This document shows, piece by piece, positions 27,841-37,342 of a stretch of DNA of 64,000 nt (its first letter is position 1; the number at the start of each line of letters is the position of its first letter). Location of the stretch: assembly GCF_014656545.1 (NCBI RefSeq), contig NZ_BNDS01000003.1:322510-386509 (forward strand). The letters are read 5' to 3'. The position numbers were made by a program, and so were the translations under genes. Under the pieces are notes generated by a model that was given only the letters and a program-made list of their open reading frames with translations, was not told the DNA's origin and made no database searches. This stretch comes from Neobacillus kokaensis. Its GTDB lineage: Bacteria; Bacillota; Bacilli; Bacillales; Cytobacillaceae.

Positions 27841-27952
27841 GTTCCTTTTAAAGAATAAATTTCTACATTTTTTTCTTTTTTAGTCGAATAAATTAGATAG
27901 AAATAGGATTTTTTTTCTTGTTCAAAAGAGTTATAATGTTCTTAATAAAGAA
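27841..27952 (+). promoter_or_regulatory. eps promoter region with two SinR-type inverted repeats
   Basis: GTTCCTTTTAAAGAAT (27841-27856) and GTTCTTAATAAAGAA (27938-27952) each contain facing copies close to the SinR half-site GTTCTYT known from B. subtilis. A TATAAT (27932-27937) directly precedes the second, which would cover the transcription start; no good -35 was found. The operon downstream encodes a SinR homologue, so autoregulation is likely. These sites are inferred from the published consensus. Confidence 0.5.
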
Positions 27953-27974
27953 ATTAGCTGTAAGGAAATTAGAA

Positions 27975-28222
27975 ATATGAAATAATTGGTTGTTTTTTTT
28001 TAGTCTAATTGTTTCATATAATGAACAAATTGTCTTTTAAAGTGTTATTTATGGTGATGTCTCCTTGCCAATATCTAAGGAGGCACTCGGTCACGCTGTG
28101 GGTTGAAATATACCTTAGATGCAAGTCGTCAAGAGTGTGATGTGAGGAAGGGTTAGATGCCCTCTTATTATTAAGGATTTTGATTAGCTGGGCTTAAAGA
28201 AGCCTGATAATCAAAATCTTTA
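27975..28222 (+). ncRNA. Long structured leader of the eps operon, EAR-like
   Basis: Three strong foldings are visible. (1) ATATGAAATAATT and AATTGTTTCATAT (27975-28019) form a 13-bp stem with a T-rich loop. (2) CTTGC (28064-28068) plus ATCTAAGG (28073-28080) pair with the contiguous CCTTAGATGCAAG (28113-28125), in competition with CTCCTT/AAGGAG nearby. (3) AGGATTTTGATTA..GGCTT pairs with AAGCC..TAATCAAAATCTT (about 28174-28220). EAR RNA, an antitermination element, lies before epsC in B. subtilis, and this leader lies before an epsC homologue. Homology to EAR is a guess from position; the structure is seen. Confidence 0.55.
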
Positions 28223-28264
28223 ATTATGCATATATGGAGCAGTACTTTTTAAAGGGGGGAGATT

Positions 28265-30091
28265 ATGAGCTATCTACAAAGGCTGTCATTATTTTTTCTT
28301 GCTGATTCATGCATTGTCCTAACAGCCATTTTTTTTAGCAGATTTTTAGTTGACGCCACAACTAATGTTGTAACTATACCGATTATCGTCACTTCCTTAT
28401 CGATCCTTTTATGTCATCATATTTTTTCATTTTTCTTCAAACTTTACAAAAAGGCATGGGAATATGCCAGTGTTGGAGAATTAATCATCATTTTCAAGGT
28501 TGTCACTTTTTCAATTATTATTGCTGCTCTTTTGCAGAAGGTAATTTTTGCTGATATTTATTTTAGACTTCTGGCGGTCACCGGGGCACTTCATATTTTG
28601 TTAATTGGCAGCTTTAGGTTTTGTTGGCGCATGTATAGCGATTCTATTAAAAACGAGAACTTTAATAAAAAAAGAACATTGATTATTGGAGCTGGATCTG
28701 CGGGGACTATGGTTGCTAGACAGCTATTAAATAATCGTGATGCAGATTTATTTCCAGTTGGGTTTATTGATGATGATATTCACAAACAAAAACTTCATAT
28801 TTTAAGTGTTCCAGTTGTAGGAAGTGTCAATTCTATTAAACAAGTTGTTAAACAGCTTGAAATTGAAAATATTATAATCGCTATTCCTTCATTAAGTAAA
28901 AAAGAGCTAAAAATTATTTTTGAAGAATGTACAAAAACTTCAGCTAAAACGCAAATTTTGCCAATGCTGGAGGATCTGGTAACAGGAAAAGTATCCGTTA
29001 ATCAATTTCGCGATGTACAAGTGGAGGATCTTTTAGGCAGAGAACCAATCGAGTTAGATATTGCCACTATTTCTAAATCTGTAACCGGAAAAACGGTTTT
29101 GGTGACAGGGGCAGGGGGCTCTATAGGTTCGGAGATTTGCCGTCAGATTGTTAAATTTAATCCAGACACTTTAGTTTTATTAGGACATGGTGAAAACAGC
29201 ATTTATTCAATTGAAATGGAACTAAAGGAAGAGTTAAAAGAAAGCTCGGTTAAGATTTTTACTGAAATTGCCGATACGCAGGATGCCGAAAAGATGAATT
29301 GTATTATAAGAAACTATCTTCCAGATGTGATCTACCATGCTGCTGCACATAAGCATGTACCTTTAATGGAACGAAATCCTGATGAAGCTGTGAAAAATAA
29401 TGTCATTGGGACAATGAATGTAGCGAATGCCGCAAATTGGCACGGGGTTAAAACCTTTGTCATGATTTCTACGGATAAAGCAGTTAATCCGACTAGTGTT
29501 ATGGGAGCAACCAAAAGACTTGCAGAAATGATTATTCAGTCAATGGACAAAGAAAGCAAAACGAAATTTGTTGCCGTTCGCTTTGGTAATGTTCTAGGAA
29601 GCAGAGGCAGTGTCATTCCACTGTTTAAAAGACAAATTGAAAAGGGAGGTCCCATTACCGTCACCCATCCAGATATGGTTCGTTATTTTATGACCATCCC
29701 TGAGGCATCAAGACTTGTCATACAGGCAGGTGCTCTGGCAAAAGGCGGGGAAATCTTTGTTCTCGATATGGGGGAACCTGTAAAAATCGTTGATCTTGCC
29801 AAAAATTTAATTCGTTTATCAGGTAACACCGTTGAGGAGATTGGAATCGAATTTACCGGCATGAGACCAGGAGAGAAGCTTTACGAAGAATTGCTTAATG
29901 AGAATGAAGTAAATGAGGAACAAATCTATCCGAAAATTTATGTAGGCAAAGCATCAGAGCTTTTTATGCAAGAAATCAATTATTTACTATTAAATTTTGA
30001 AAATCTTGAGAAAGAAAAGCTAAGGGAAATGCTGTTAATGATTACTAATAGGAATATTCATTCAAAGATAGCCTTATCCGTTTCTATTTAA
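28265..30091 (+). CDS. epsC: EpsC-like NDP-sugar 4,6-dehydratase (membrane-anchored)
   Basis: This 608-residue protein has four N-terminal membrane helices (to about 125), a first Rossmann site GAGSAGTMVARQL near 142 and the catalytic SDR domain with GAGGSIGSEICRQI near 282, HKHVPLMERNP near 360 and TKRLAEM near 416. A Met replaces the usual catalytic Tyr (SVMGATKR), as in the PglF/WbpM/EpsC group. It converts UDP-GlcNAc-type sugars to 4-keto-6-deoxy intermediates, first step to diamino-trideoxy sugars. AAAGGGGGGAGA precedes the ATG. Partner genes epsN and epsL are in the operon. Confidence 0.92.
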   Translation: MSYLQRLSLFFLADSCIVLTAIFFSRFLVDATTNVVTIPIIVTSLSILLCHHIFSFFFKLYKKAWEYASVGELIIIFKVVTFSIIIAALLQKVIFADIYFRLLAVTGALHILLIGSFRFCWRMYSDSIKNENFNKKRTLIIGAGSAGTMVARQLLNNRDADLFPVGFIDDDIHKQKLHILSVPVVGSVNSIKQVVKQLEIENIIIAIPSLSKKELKIIFEECTKTSAKTQILPMLEDLVTGKVSVNQFRDVQVEDLLGREPIELDIATISKSVTGKTVLVTGAGGSIGSEICRQIVKFNPDTLVLLGHGENSIYSIEMELKEELKESSVKIFTEIADTQDAEKMNCIIRNYLPDVIYHAAAHKHVPLMERNPDEAVKNNVIGTMNVANAANWHGVKTFVMISTDKAVNPTSVMGATKRLAEMIIQSMDKESKTKFVAVRFGNVLGSRGSVIPLFKRQIEKGGPITVTHPDMVRYFMTIPEASRLVIQAGALAKGGEIFVLDMGEPVKIVDLAKNLIRLSGNTVEEIGIEFTGMRPGEKLYEELLNENEVNEEQIYPKIYVGKASELFMQEINYLLLNFENLEKEKLREMLLMITNRNIHSKIALSVSI

Positions 30092-30128
30092 TCCTATCAG
30101 CCCAAAAGCAAAAATCCTGGAGGTGAAG

Positions 30129-31292
30129 ATGTTGCCACAAACAACCGTGGAAAAGAGGATTCTTCTTTCCCCTCCCCATATGAGCGGAAGGGAAATGCAC
30201 TATATTAATGAAGCAATCGAAACAAATTGGATTGCCCCATTAGGTCCTAATGTAGATGCTTTTGAAAGTGATTTAGCCGAGTTGACGGGCATCAATGGAG
30301 CAGTTGCGGTCAGTTCGGGAACAGCTGCGATTCATTTGGCACTTTTATTATTAGGGGTAAAAAAAGGAGATCTTGTTTTTTGTTCAAGTCTAACCTTTGT
30401 GGCCTCCGCAAATCCTATTCTTTATCAAGGAGCGGAGCCTGTTTTCATTGACTCTGAGCCTGAAACTTGGAATATGTCACCTTCCGCACTGGAATGTGCC
30501 TTTCTGGATGCATCTGCTGCAGGCAGGCTGCCTAAAGCCGTCATTATTGTTAACCTCTATGGCCAATCAGCCAGAATGGAAGAATTAGTTTCCATTTGTA
30601 ATCAGTATAATGTGCCGATTATTGAAGATGCCGCGGAATCCCTCGGTGCATTGTATAAGGGAAAGGCAAGCGGGACTTTTGGGGAGTTTGGCATCTATTC
30701 GTTTAACGGCAACAAAATCATCACAACTTCTGGCGGTGGGATGCTTATTTCCAATAATGTTGAAGCATTGAACAAGGCCCGTTTCTTAGCAACTCAAGCT
30801 AAGGATTTAGCACCCTATTATCAGCATAGCAAGCTTGGATTTAACTATCGTATGAGTAATATTTTAGCTGGAATCGGCAGAGGACAGCTTAAGGTTTTGG
30901 ATGAGAGAGTGATGGCTAGAAGGACGATCTTCAACAGATATCAAGAAGAATTAGCCGATATTTCTGCTATTTCTTTTATGCCGGAGATGCCACAAACGTT
31001 TTCAAACAGATGGCTGACCGCCTTAACCATCCATGAAGAGACCGCCGGTTTAACTGCGGCTAAAGTACTCGAGGTACTAGAATCAGAGAATATTGAAGCT
31101 AGGCATGTGTGGAAACCGCTTCATCTTCAGCCGCTGTTTGAACAGTGTAAGTACTACCTGCATAACGGTAACGAAAACATCTCTGAAAAGCTTTTTCAAA
31201 CAGGGATTTGTTTACCATCAGGATCCAATATGACAAGGGATGATCAAATGAGAGTGATTCAATGTATAAGAAATTCACTAGGAACTGGATAA
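30129..31292 (+). CDS. epsN: EpsN-like sugar 4-aminotransferase (DegT/DnrJ/EryC1)
   Basis: This 387-residue PLP enzyme shows the DegT family order: VSSGTAAIHLAL near 65, EDAAESLGALYKG near 170, and the PLP lysine in FNGNKIITTSGGGM (Lys196). It should aminate the 4-keto sugar made by EpsC. The start is ATG 30129, 5 nt after GGAGG; GTG at 30123 is less likely. It follows epsC by 37 nt. In B. subtilis the matching acetyltransferase EpsM is next to it; none is seen in this operon. Confidence 0.92.
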   Translation: MLPQTTVEKRILLSPPHMSGREMHYINEAIETNWIAPLGPNVDAFESDLAELTGINGAVAVSSGTAAIHLALLLLGVKKGDLVFCSSLTFVASANPILYQGAEPVFIDSEPETWNMSPSALECAFLDASAAGRLPKAVIIVNLYGQSARMEELVSICNQYNVPIIEDAAESLGALYKGKASGTFGEFGIYSFNGNKIITTSGGGMLISNNVEALNKARFLATQAKDLAPYYQHSKLGFNYRMSNILAGIGRGQLKVLDERVMARRTIFNRYQEELADISAISFMPEMPQTFSNRWLTALTIHEETAGLTAAKVLEVLESENIEARHVWKPLHLQPLFEQCKYYLHNGNENISEKLFQTGICLPSGSNMTRDDQMRVIQCIRNSLGTG

Positions 31293-31327
31293 AACGAAAA
31301 AATGTCTGAATTTAAAGAGGGACTCAG

Positions 31328-31678
31328 ATGATTGGAGAAAGAATAGCAGAAATACGAAAACAAAAGGGTTACACCTTATCTGAATTAGCAGAGAAGACAA
31401 ATATATCTAAATCATATCTTAGCAATATGGAGCGTAGTTTGAACAAGAATCCTTCTCTCGCCATTATGAAACGAATTGCCAAAGTGCTGGATGTCGATTT
31501 GATGACATTGTTAAAGAAAGGAACAGATCAAAATTCACATCTTTATATCGATGAGGAATGGGCTCAGTTTATCTATGAATTAAAAGACATAGGGGTGGAG
31601 AAGGAGCAATTAAAGCAATATAAAACCTTGATTGAGTTTATTAAGTGGAAGAACCAGAATGAGGAGCAGGGAAGATAA
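31328..31678 (+). CDS. sinR: SinR-like biofilm regulator inside the eps operon
   Basis: This 116-residue protein matches SinR from end to end: MIGERIAEIRKQKGYTLSEL with helix-turn-helix SKSYLSNMERSLNKNPS (28-44), then a linker and the C-terminal multimerisation/SinI-binding domain (IDEEWAQFIYELKDIGVEKE, then EFIKWKNQ). SinR represses biofilm matrix genes in B. subtilis, where it sits with sinI near tasA. Here it lies between epsN and the kinase module with no sinI gene visible. GAGGGACTCAG precedes the ATG. Candidate operators occur before epsC. Confidence 0.88.
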   Translation: MIGERIAEIRKQKGYTLSELAEKTNISKSYLSNMERSLNKNPSLAIMKRIAKVLDVDLMTLLKKGTDQNSHLYIDEEWAQFIYELKDIGVEKEQLKQYKTLIEFIKWKNQNEEQGR

Positions 31679-31717
31679 CGGCCCCATTTTATCAGGAAAT
31701 AAAATTTGGAGGAAATT

Positions 31718-32467
31718 ATGGAGAGTACGGTCAGTTTAATAGATATATTTAAGATTCTTATGAAACGCTGGAAATTAATTAGTCTCTTCATTATTGGTGC
31801 CGGGTTAATCAGTGCGGCAATTACCTTTTATTTATTGAAACCTGTTTACCAGGCTAAGACGCAAATCCTTGTTAGTCAAAAAAATACGGAAAACCAATTG
31901 GATCTTACTATGCTGCAAAGTAATGTAGATTTAATCAGCACATATACTGACATTATTAATAGTCCTGTTATTTTAGAAAAGGTAATAAACAGACTTGATC
32001 TGACTGAAAATGTAGATGAACTGACTAAAAGTATTATGGTTACCAATAAAGAAAATTCACAGGTTTTTACCTTAGTAGTTGAAAATCATGATGCTGAAAA
32101 GGTAGTAAAAATTGTTAATGCTCTTTCGGAAACTTTTCAACAAGAAATTAAAGGGATCATGAATGTTGATAATGTAAGTATACTTGCGAGGGCTGAATTA
32201 AAGGAGAATCCAATTCCAGTTAAGCCTAATCCGTTATTAAATATTTTAATTGCTATTGTAATTGGATTTATGAGCGGTATGGGCCTGGCGCTCTTGCTAG
32301 AACTTATGGATAGTACATTAAAGAATGAACAGGATGCGACAGCATTCCTTGGTCTTCCTATACTAGGATCAGTTCAAAAAATGTCAAAAGCTAATAAAAA
32401 GGATAGAAGTGATACCTTAGCACAAACAATGGGGGGGGAAACGTATGTCTCGTCGGTTGAGAAATAA
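31718..32467 (+). CDS. ywqC: Wzz/CapA-type chain-length and tyrosine-kinase modulator
   Basis: This 249-residue protein has a membrane helix near 20-40, an extracytoplasmic Wzz domain (QAKTQILVSQKN and following), and a second helix near 170-195 preceded by PVKPNPLLNILIAIVIG, the usual proline-rich motif. It activates the partner BY-kinase and affects polymer length. GGAGGAAATT precedes ATG 31718. The gene order modulator-kinase-phosphatase and lengths match ywqC-ywqD-ywqE; EpsA is the other close relative. Confidence 0.88.
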   Translation: MESTVSLIDIFKILMKRWKLISLFIIGAGLISAAITFYLLKPVYQAKTQILVSQKNTENQLDLTMLQSNVDLISTYTDIINSPVILEKVINRLDLTENVDELTKSIMVTNKENSQVFTLVVENHDAEKVVKIVNALSETFQQEIKGIMNVDNVSILARAELKENPIPVKPNPLLNILIAIVIGFMSGMGLALLLELMDSTLKNEQDATAFLGLPILGSVQKMSKANKKDRSDTLAQTMGGETYVSSVEK

Positions 32468-33134
32468 AAATAAAAAAGCAGTAAGTTTAATTACAAATTT
32501 TAATACAAGATCACCAATTACTGAACAATATCGGCTGATCAGGAATAATTTACACTTTTCTTCAGTGGATAAAGATATCAAAACAATTGTTATTACCTCA
32601 CCAGATCCATCAGAAGGGAAATCAACAACATCTGCTAATTTGTCTATCATTCTGGCACAGCAAGGGAAAAAAGTATTACTGGTGGATACTGATTTAAGAA
32701 AGCCAACTGTACATTTCGCCTTTAAGGTGAGCAATATCTATGGGTTGACCAATATCCTAACAAAGGATATCAATCTAGAACAGGCCATTACCAAAACGTA
32801 TGTTGCCAATTTAGATCTATTAACAAGTGGTCCCTTACCACCAAATCCTTCCGAACTATTAAATTCAAATGCTATGGAATTAATAATAGAGGACCTAAAA
32901 GGATTGTATGACTACGTTATTTTTGACACCCCTCCAATTCTTGTTGTGACGGATTCGCAAGTAATGGCAAGTAAGTGTGATGGCGTAGTCATGGTCATAG
33001 CCAGCGGGAAAACGAAGAAGGATCGGGCAATGAAAGCAAAGGATTTTCTAGAAAAAGCAAACTCTTTGCTGCTTGGTGTAGTCGTAAATGGTGTGGACTA
33101 TAAACAGAAGGATTATTATGGCCACTATGGCTAA
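32445..33134 (+). CDS. ywqD: BY-type tyrosine kinase (CpsD/CapB)
   Basis: This 229-residue cytoplasmic kinase has Walker A (SPDPSEGKSTTSANL, about 50-64), Walker A' (VLLVDTDLRKP, about 76-86), Walker B (VIFDTPP near 160) and a short C-terminal tyrosine cluster (DYYGHYG). Autophosphorylation of these tyrosines controls polymer assembly. It overlaps its modulator by 23 nt and precedes its phosphatase. Confidence 0.93.
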   Translation: MSRRLRNKNKKAVSLITNFNTRSPITEQYRLIRNNLHFSSVDKDIKTIVITSPDPSEGKSTTSANLSIILAQQGKKVLLVDTDLRKPTVHFAFKVSNIYGLTNILTKDINLEQAITKTYVANLDLLTSGPLPPNPSELLNSNAMELIIEDLKGLYDYVIFDTPPILVVTDSQVMASKCDGVVMVIASGKTKKDRAMKAKDFLEKANSLLLGVVVNGVDYKQKDYYGHYG

Positions 33135-33161
33135 ATTGTAAAAAGGGGAGGGGGCGTACAT

Positions 33162-33932
33162 ATGATTGATATCCATTGTCATATCCTTCCGAATCTTGAT
33201 GATGGCCCTAAAAAAATGGATGATTGTTTAAAAATGGCTGTTGCAGCAGTTGACGCAGGTATTACCGATTTATTTGCTACGCCTCATCATATGAATGGAC
33301 AATTTGAAAATTCAAAGATTGTTATTTTAGAAAGGGTAAACGAGCTTAACCAGTATTTATCGAATGAGAAAATCCCCTTAACAATACATCCGGGCCAGGA
33401 ATTAAGACTGCATCGAGAAATATTTCATTCTATTGAAATTGAAGAGGTCGTGACACTTGATAATAAAGGTAAGTTTTTATTACTAGAACTTCCTTCGAGT
33501 GAAGTCCCAAATTACACCCATGATGTTATATATGAGCTGCTGCTTAAAGGAATCACACCGATTATTGTCCACCCAGAAAGAAATAAGAGATTGCTTGAGG
33601 ATCACAATCTCCTTTTTGAAATGGTTCAGGGAGGGGCATTAATCCAGATTACTTCGGGTAGTATTATTGGTCATTTCGGCAAAAAAATTAAAGCCTTTTC
33701 CGAAAAAATAATTGAACATAATTTAGCACATTTTATCGCCACAGATGCCCACAACACTAGTTCACGCGGCTTCACATTGCATAGAGCATATGAGGCTATT
33801 ACCAAGAAATTTGGAATTAATTGCACTTATTATTTCAGGGAAAATGCAGAATTGCTGTTAAGCGGGCAAACTGTTATTAGAGAGGTACCTTCTTCTATGG
33901 TGAAAAAAATATTAGGTTTTTATTGGTTGTAA
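33162..33932 (+). CDS. ywqE: PHP-type tyrosine phosphatase (CpsB/CapC/YwqE)
   Basis: This 256-residue protein starts MIDIHCHILPNLDDGP, the metal-binding His-x-His motif of the PHP fold, with further sites in TPHHMNG, HPERN and TDAHN. It removes phosphate from the tyrosine cluster of the neighbouring kinase. AAAGGGGAGG precedes the ATG. Confidence 0.93.
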   Translation: MIDIHCHILPNLDDGPKKMDDCLKMAVAAVDAGITDLFATPHHMNGQFENSKIVILERVNELNQYLSNEKIPLTIHPGQELRLHREIFHSIEIEEVVTLDNKGKFLLLELPSSEVPNYTHDVIYELLLKGITPIIVHPERNKRLLEDHNLLFEMVQGGALIQITSGSIIGHFGKKIKAFSEKIIEHNLAHFIATDAHNTSSRGFTLHRAYEAITKKFGINCTYYFRENAELLLSGQTVIREVPSSMVKKILGFYWL

Positions 33933-34010
33933 AAAATAGTTGATCATCAATATCTTCTATAGTTATTTAGGGGGATTATATCTTTTAAGTTGCTAATAAA
34001 GGAGATTAAA

Positions 34011-34796
34011 ATGAAAATTGAGGTTTTAGTATCTACCATGAATCAAAGGGATATGTCAATTGTGGAAAAAATGAATATTTTTGGAGATGCAATTATCATA
34101 AACCAAAGTAATTTTAATGATTATATTGAAATAAATGATAACAAAAAACATGTCAAAATGTACTCATTTAATGAGAGAGGTATTGGGTTAAGTAGAAATA
34201 CTGCATTAATGAGAGCGATGGCAGATATTTGTATTTTAGCTGATGATGATGTAGTTTACCACAAAGATTATATAAATATTATTTTAAATGCGTTCGAACA
34301 AAATCCTAATGCTGATTTAATTATTTTTAATGTTCGCAGCTTAAATACCGATAGAAGTGGTCCTGTTGAAATTAAAAAATGTACTTCGGTTAATTACTTT
34401 AATTTTATGCGATATGGAGCAGTTAATATTGCATTTAAAAGAGAAAGTATAATAAAAGCTAATATTTTTTTCTCTTTATTATTTGGCGGAGGGGCAAAGT
34501 ATAGTTCTGGCGAGGATACATTATTTCTTTTTGAATGTCTTAGAAAGGGACTCAAAGTTTTTACTAATCCTGCTGTTATAGGGACTGTGAGTCAAGAAAG
34601 TTCCACTTGGTTTAAGGGGTACAATAAAAAGTATTTTTTTGATAAAGGTATTTTTTTTGCAACTCTTTCAAAAAAAATGTCTCGTTTATTAATTTTACAA
34701 TTTGCTATAAGAAGGTATAAAATGTTCAAACATGAAATGGGATTAATAAAAGCAATAAAGTATATGAATGATGGACGGAATAATTATTTTATGTAA
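34011..34796 (+). CDS. GT2-like glycosyltransferase
   Basis: The product has 261 residues from ATG 34011, 6-7 nt after AAAGGAG; an upstream TTG frame (33990) adds seven residues without a ribosome site. It is GT-A-like, with DICILADDDVVYH near 75-87 as the metal motif and GGGAKYSSGEDTLFLFECL near 160. This resembles small family 2 enzymes common in capsule loci. Donor and acceptor are unknown. The sequence is markedly AT rich compared with genes before 33.9 kb. Confidence 0.75.
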   Translation: MKIEVLVSTMNQRDMSIVEKMNIFGDAIIINQSNFNDYIEINDNKKHVKMYSFNERGIGLSRNTALMRAMADICILADDDVVYHKDYINIILNAFEQNPNADLIIFNVRSLNTDRSGPVEIKKCTSVNYFNFMRYGAVNIAFKRESIIKANIFFSLLFGGGAKYSSGEDTLFLFECLRKGLKVFTNPAVIGTVSQESSTWFKGYNKKYFFDKGIFFATLSKKMSRLLILQFAIRRYKMFKHEMGLIKAIKYMNDGRNNYFM

Positions 34797-34815
34797 TTTG
34801 AAGAAGGGGCTTAAT

Positions 34816-36018
34816 ATGGTAAGGAAAAGGATTCTAATTGTAAATAATAATCTTTCTGTAGGAGGAGTTCAACGTTCACTGGTGAATTTGATTAATCAAA
34901 TAAAAGATGATTATGATATTACTCTATATCTATTTAGTGATTGCGGAGAATATAGGAAGTATATACCACCAGCAGTAAAAGTAATGACCGGACCGCCCTT
35001 AATAATGTTACTAGGTTTGTCCCAAAAGCAAACCAAATCTTTGGGGTTAATATACTTTTTTATTAGGGCTGTATTGGTTGTTTATACGAAATTTTTTGGG
35101 AATCAATTTCCATTAACGATTCTTTGTTCCACTCAGCGCAGGATTCACGGGTTTGATATTGCTATTTCTTTTTTACACAATGCTCATGAAAAAACATTTT
35201 ATGGTGGATGTAATGAGTTCGTCCTTAAAAGAGTAAATGCAAAACAAAAAATTACCTTTGTACATTGTGATTTTTTAAATTACGGAGGAAATACAGCCCG
35301 AAATAGAGAAGTGTATAATCATTTTGATCGAATAGCAGCGGTTTCGGAAGGTTGCCGAGAAAGTTTTATTAAAGCAATTCCTGAATTAGAATCTAAAACC
35401 TATTGTGTTTATAACTGTAACGAGTTTTCTGAATATAAGGTTAAGGCTGATATAAATCCTGTTGAATATTCTAAGGGAGGTTTAAACATTGTAACTGTTG
35501 CACGGTTATCTGAGGAAAAAGGCATTTTAAGAGCAATTAATGTCATCAAGAGACTTGTAGATGAAAAATATAATATATGCTGGCATATAATAGGAGATGG
35601 TGCGCAAAGAAGTGAAATTGAAAAACATATTCAAATGGCTAAGATTTCGGAAAATGTTATTTTATATGGAAATCAGGAAAATCCATATCGCTATATTAAA
35701 AATGCTGACATTTTCCTTTTGCCTTCAAATCATGAAGCTGCGCCAATGGTATTTAATGAGGCAAAGTCATTAGGTGTCCCAATAATTACTACGAATACAA
35801 CTTCAGCAAATGAAATGGTTAAAGATAATTATGAAGGGATCGTATGTGGAAATAGTGAAGAAGAAATATATAACGCATTAAAAAGAGTCCTTGAAGACTC
35901 TTTTTTTATTTTGAGATGCAAAGATTACCTAAATAAACAAATATACTCAAATGAAATAGCTGTTGATCAATTTTTTAAGTTGATTTCCGAGGAGCCATTT
36001 AAAAATGATTTTAGTTAA
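34816..36018 (+). CDS. GT4 family glycosyltransferase
   Basis: The product has 400 residues from ATG 34816, 7 nt after AAGGGG. It has a GT-B fold with the N-terminal glycine motif NNLSVGGVQRSLVNL and a C-terminal GT4 block: VTVARLSEEKGILRAI near 230, IIGDGAQRSEIE near 260 and the Glu-x7-Glu region NHEAAPMVFNEAKSLG near 325. It adds a sugar to the lipid-linked repeat unit. It overlaps the polymerase gene by 14 nt. Confidence 0.88.
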   Translation: MVRKRILIVNNNLSVGGVQRSLVNLINQIKDDYDITLYLFSDCGEYRKYIPPAVKVMTGPPLIMLLGLSQKQTKSLGLIYFFIRAVLVVYTKFFGNQFPLTILCSTQRRIHGFDIAISFLHNAHEKTFYGGCNEFVLKRVNAKQKITFVHCDFLNYGGNTARNREVYNHFDRIAAVSEGCRESFIKAIPELESKTYCVYNCNEFSEYKVKADINPVEYSKGGLNIVTVARLSEEKGILRAINVIKRLVDEKYNICWHIIGDGAQRSEIEKHIQMAKISENVILYGNQENPYRYIKNADIFLLPSNHEAAPMVFNEAKSLGVPIITTNTTSANEMVKDNYEGIVCGNSEEEIYNALKRVLEDSFFILRCKDYLNKQIYSNEIAVDQFFKLISEEPFKNDFS

Positions 36019-37342
36019 GAAATTCAATATACCGTTATTAGCTATAAATTTAATAAATGCATTGTTCCTTTCAATTGGTCACGCATTCAATCATCAATTT
36101 TTGTTATTGGGAAGCTTGCTATTATTTTCGGGAATAACTCTGTTTTCAAAAAAAAAATATTTTTTACCAATAATGTTATTTTATCTTCCTTGGTCTCCAA
36201 TTTTAAAAATGAATCCGGGGAGTCATACCCTTTTTACACTTATTGTTCCCGTAGTCTTTATACAAATTTTATTAAATGGTTGTATTAAAAAAACAAAATT
36301 TGAGATTTCAAACATCTTTTTTCCACTATTATTAACTGTTTATACTCTTTTTGTGAAATTGTTAAACGGAGCTTCTTATGAACCGACATATTTGTTTTTT
36401 ATTATGATGATTTTCTTCATTCCAATTTACTTTAGAAAATATAAGGACGAAATAGACTTTGAAACGTGTATTTTGTTTTTAACTACAGGCGTTTTAGGTG
36501 CTGCCATTTCGGCAAAAATACTGACAAATTTTCCACATATGCTTGAATATATAAATATATATGAGTGGAAAAGAGTAGGTTTAATTAGATTGAGCGGCTT
36601 TTATGGCGATGCAAATTTTTATTCAGTACACATTCTTGTGTCAATTGCTTCTCTTATCATTACTCTTAGAAAGACCTCTCAAAAGAAATGGGCTTCATTA
36701 CAAATTGTTATGATTATGGCGTTATTGTATTTTGGTATGTTATCAGTATCAAAGATGTTTATATTCTGTATTGTTTTAATGGCTTTAGTGTGGGTGCTTT
36801 GTTTTCTTATTGAAAAAGGAGATATTTTCAATAAACTCAGAACGATTTTGACTTTTTTTTTAGTTCTGGTAGTAATTTCTGCAAATAATTTATTTTCTAA
36901 ACAATTAAATTTATATTTTATTAGATTCGGAATGGTTTCCGATACCCAGACATTGACTACTGGAAGAATCGATTTAGTGGTTATGTATTTAGAGTATCTT
37001 TTTTCGAGCATTAAAGGCTTATTTTGGGGGATAGGGCTTACACCTGAATACTTAAATGGAAGCAGTTCACATAACACTTTTGTCCAAATATTATATCAGG
37101 TGGGTATACTTGGAACAATTATAGGTATTTTATGGTGTGGAATGGTTTATTCAATAATTTCTAACAAAATCAAGCTTGGGATTTTTGAAAAATACTACTT
37201 ATTAATTTTAGTATTTTCTTTTTTTCTACCATGGTTATCATTAGAAATGCTATTTTTTGATGAGTTTTTCTATCTAACTGTCTTGGTACTACTGGCAAGA
37301 AATTATTTAGCTGGAATACCAAATGGGGGACGAGTGATATGA
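36005..37342 (+). CDS. O-antigen ligase/Wzy-type polysaccharide polymerase
   Basis: This 445-residue protein has about 11-12 membrane segments and the Wzy_C-like external region with TLTTGRIDLV and SSSHNTFVQILYQVG near 325-365, where a His between segments is usual. It should join repeat units on the outer face. It is overlapped at both ends (14 nt and ATGA). AT-rich composition, with A/T dominating third positions. Confidence 0.82.
   Translation: MILVKKFNIPLLAINLINALFLSIGHAFNHQFLLLGSLLLFSGITLFSKKKYFLPIMLFYLPWSPILKMNPGSHTLFTLIVPVVFIQILLNGCIKKTKFEISNIFFPLLLTVYTLFVKLLNGASYEPTYLFFIMMIFFIPIYFRKYKDEIDFETCILFLTTGVLGAAISAKILTNFPHMLEYINIYEWKRVGLIRLSGFYGDANFYSVHILVSIASLIITLRKTSQKKWASLQIVMIMALLYFGMLSVSKMFIFCIVLMALVWVLCFLIEKGDIFNKLRTILTFFLVLVVISANNLFSKQLNLYFIRFGMVSDTQTLTTGRIDLVVMYLEYLFSSIKGLFWGIGLTPEYLNGSSSHNTFVQILYQVGILGTIIGILWCGMVYSIISNKIKLGIFEKYYLLILVFSFFLPWLSLEMLFFDEFFYLTVLVLLARNYLAGIPNGGRVI

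Noticed and set aside
31293..31327. Nine-codon frame before sinR as a sinI-like antagonist
   Set aside because: Too short and merely overlaps the sinR ribosome site; SinI has about 57 residues with a recognisable helix.
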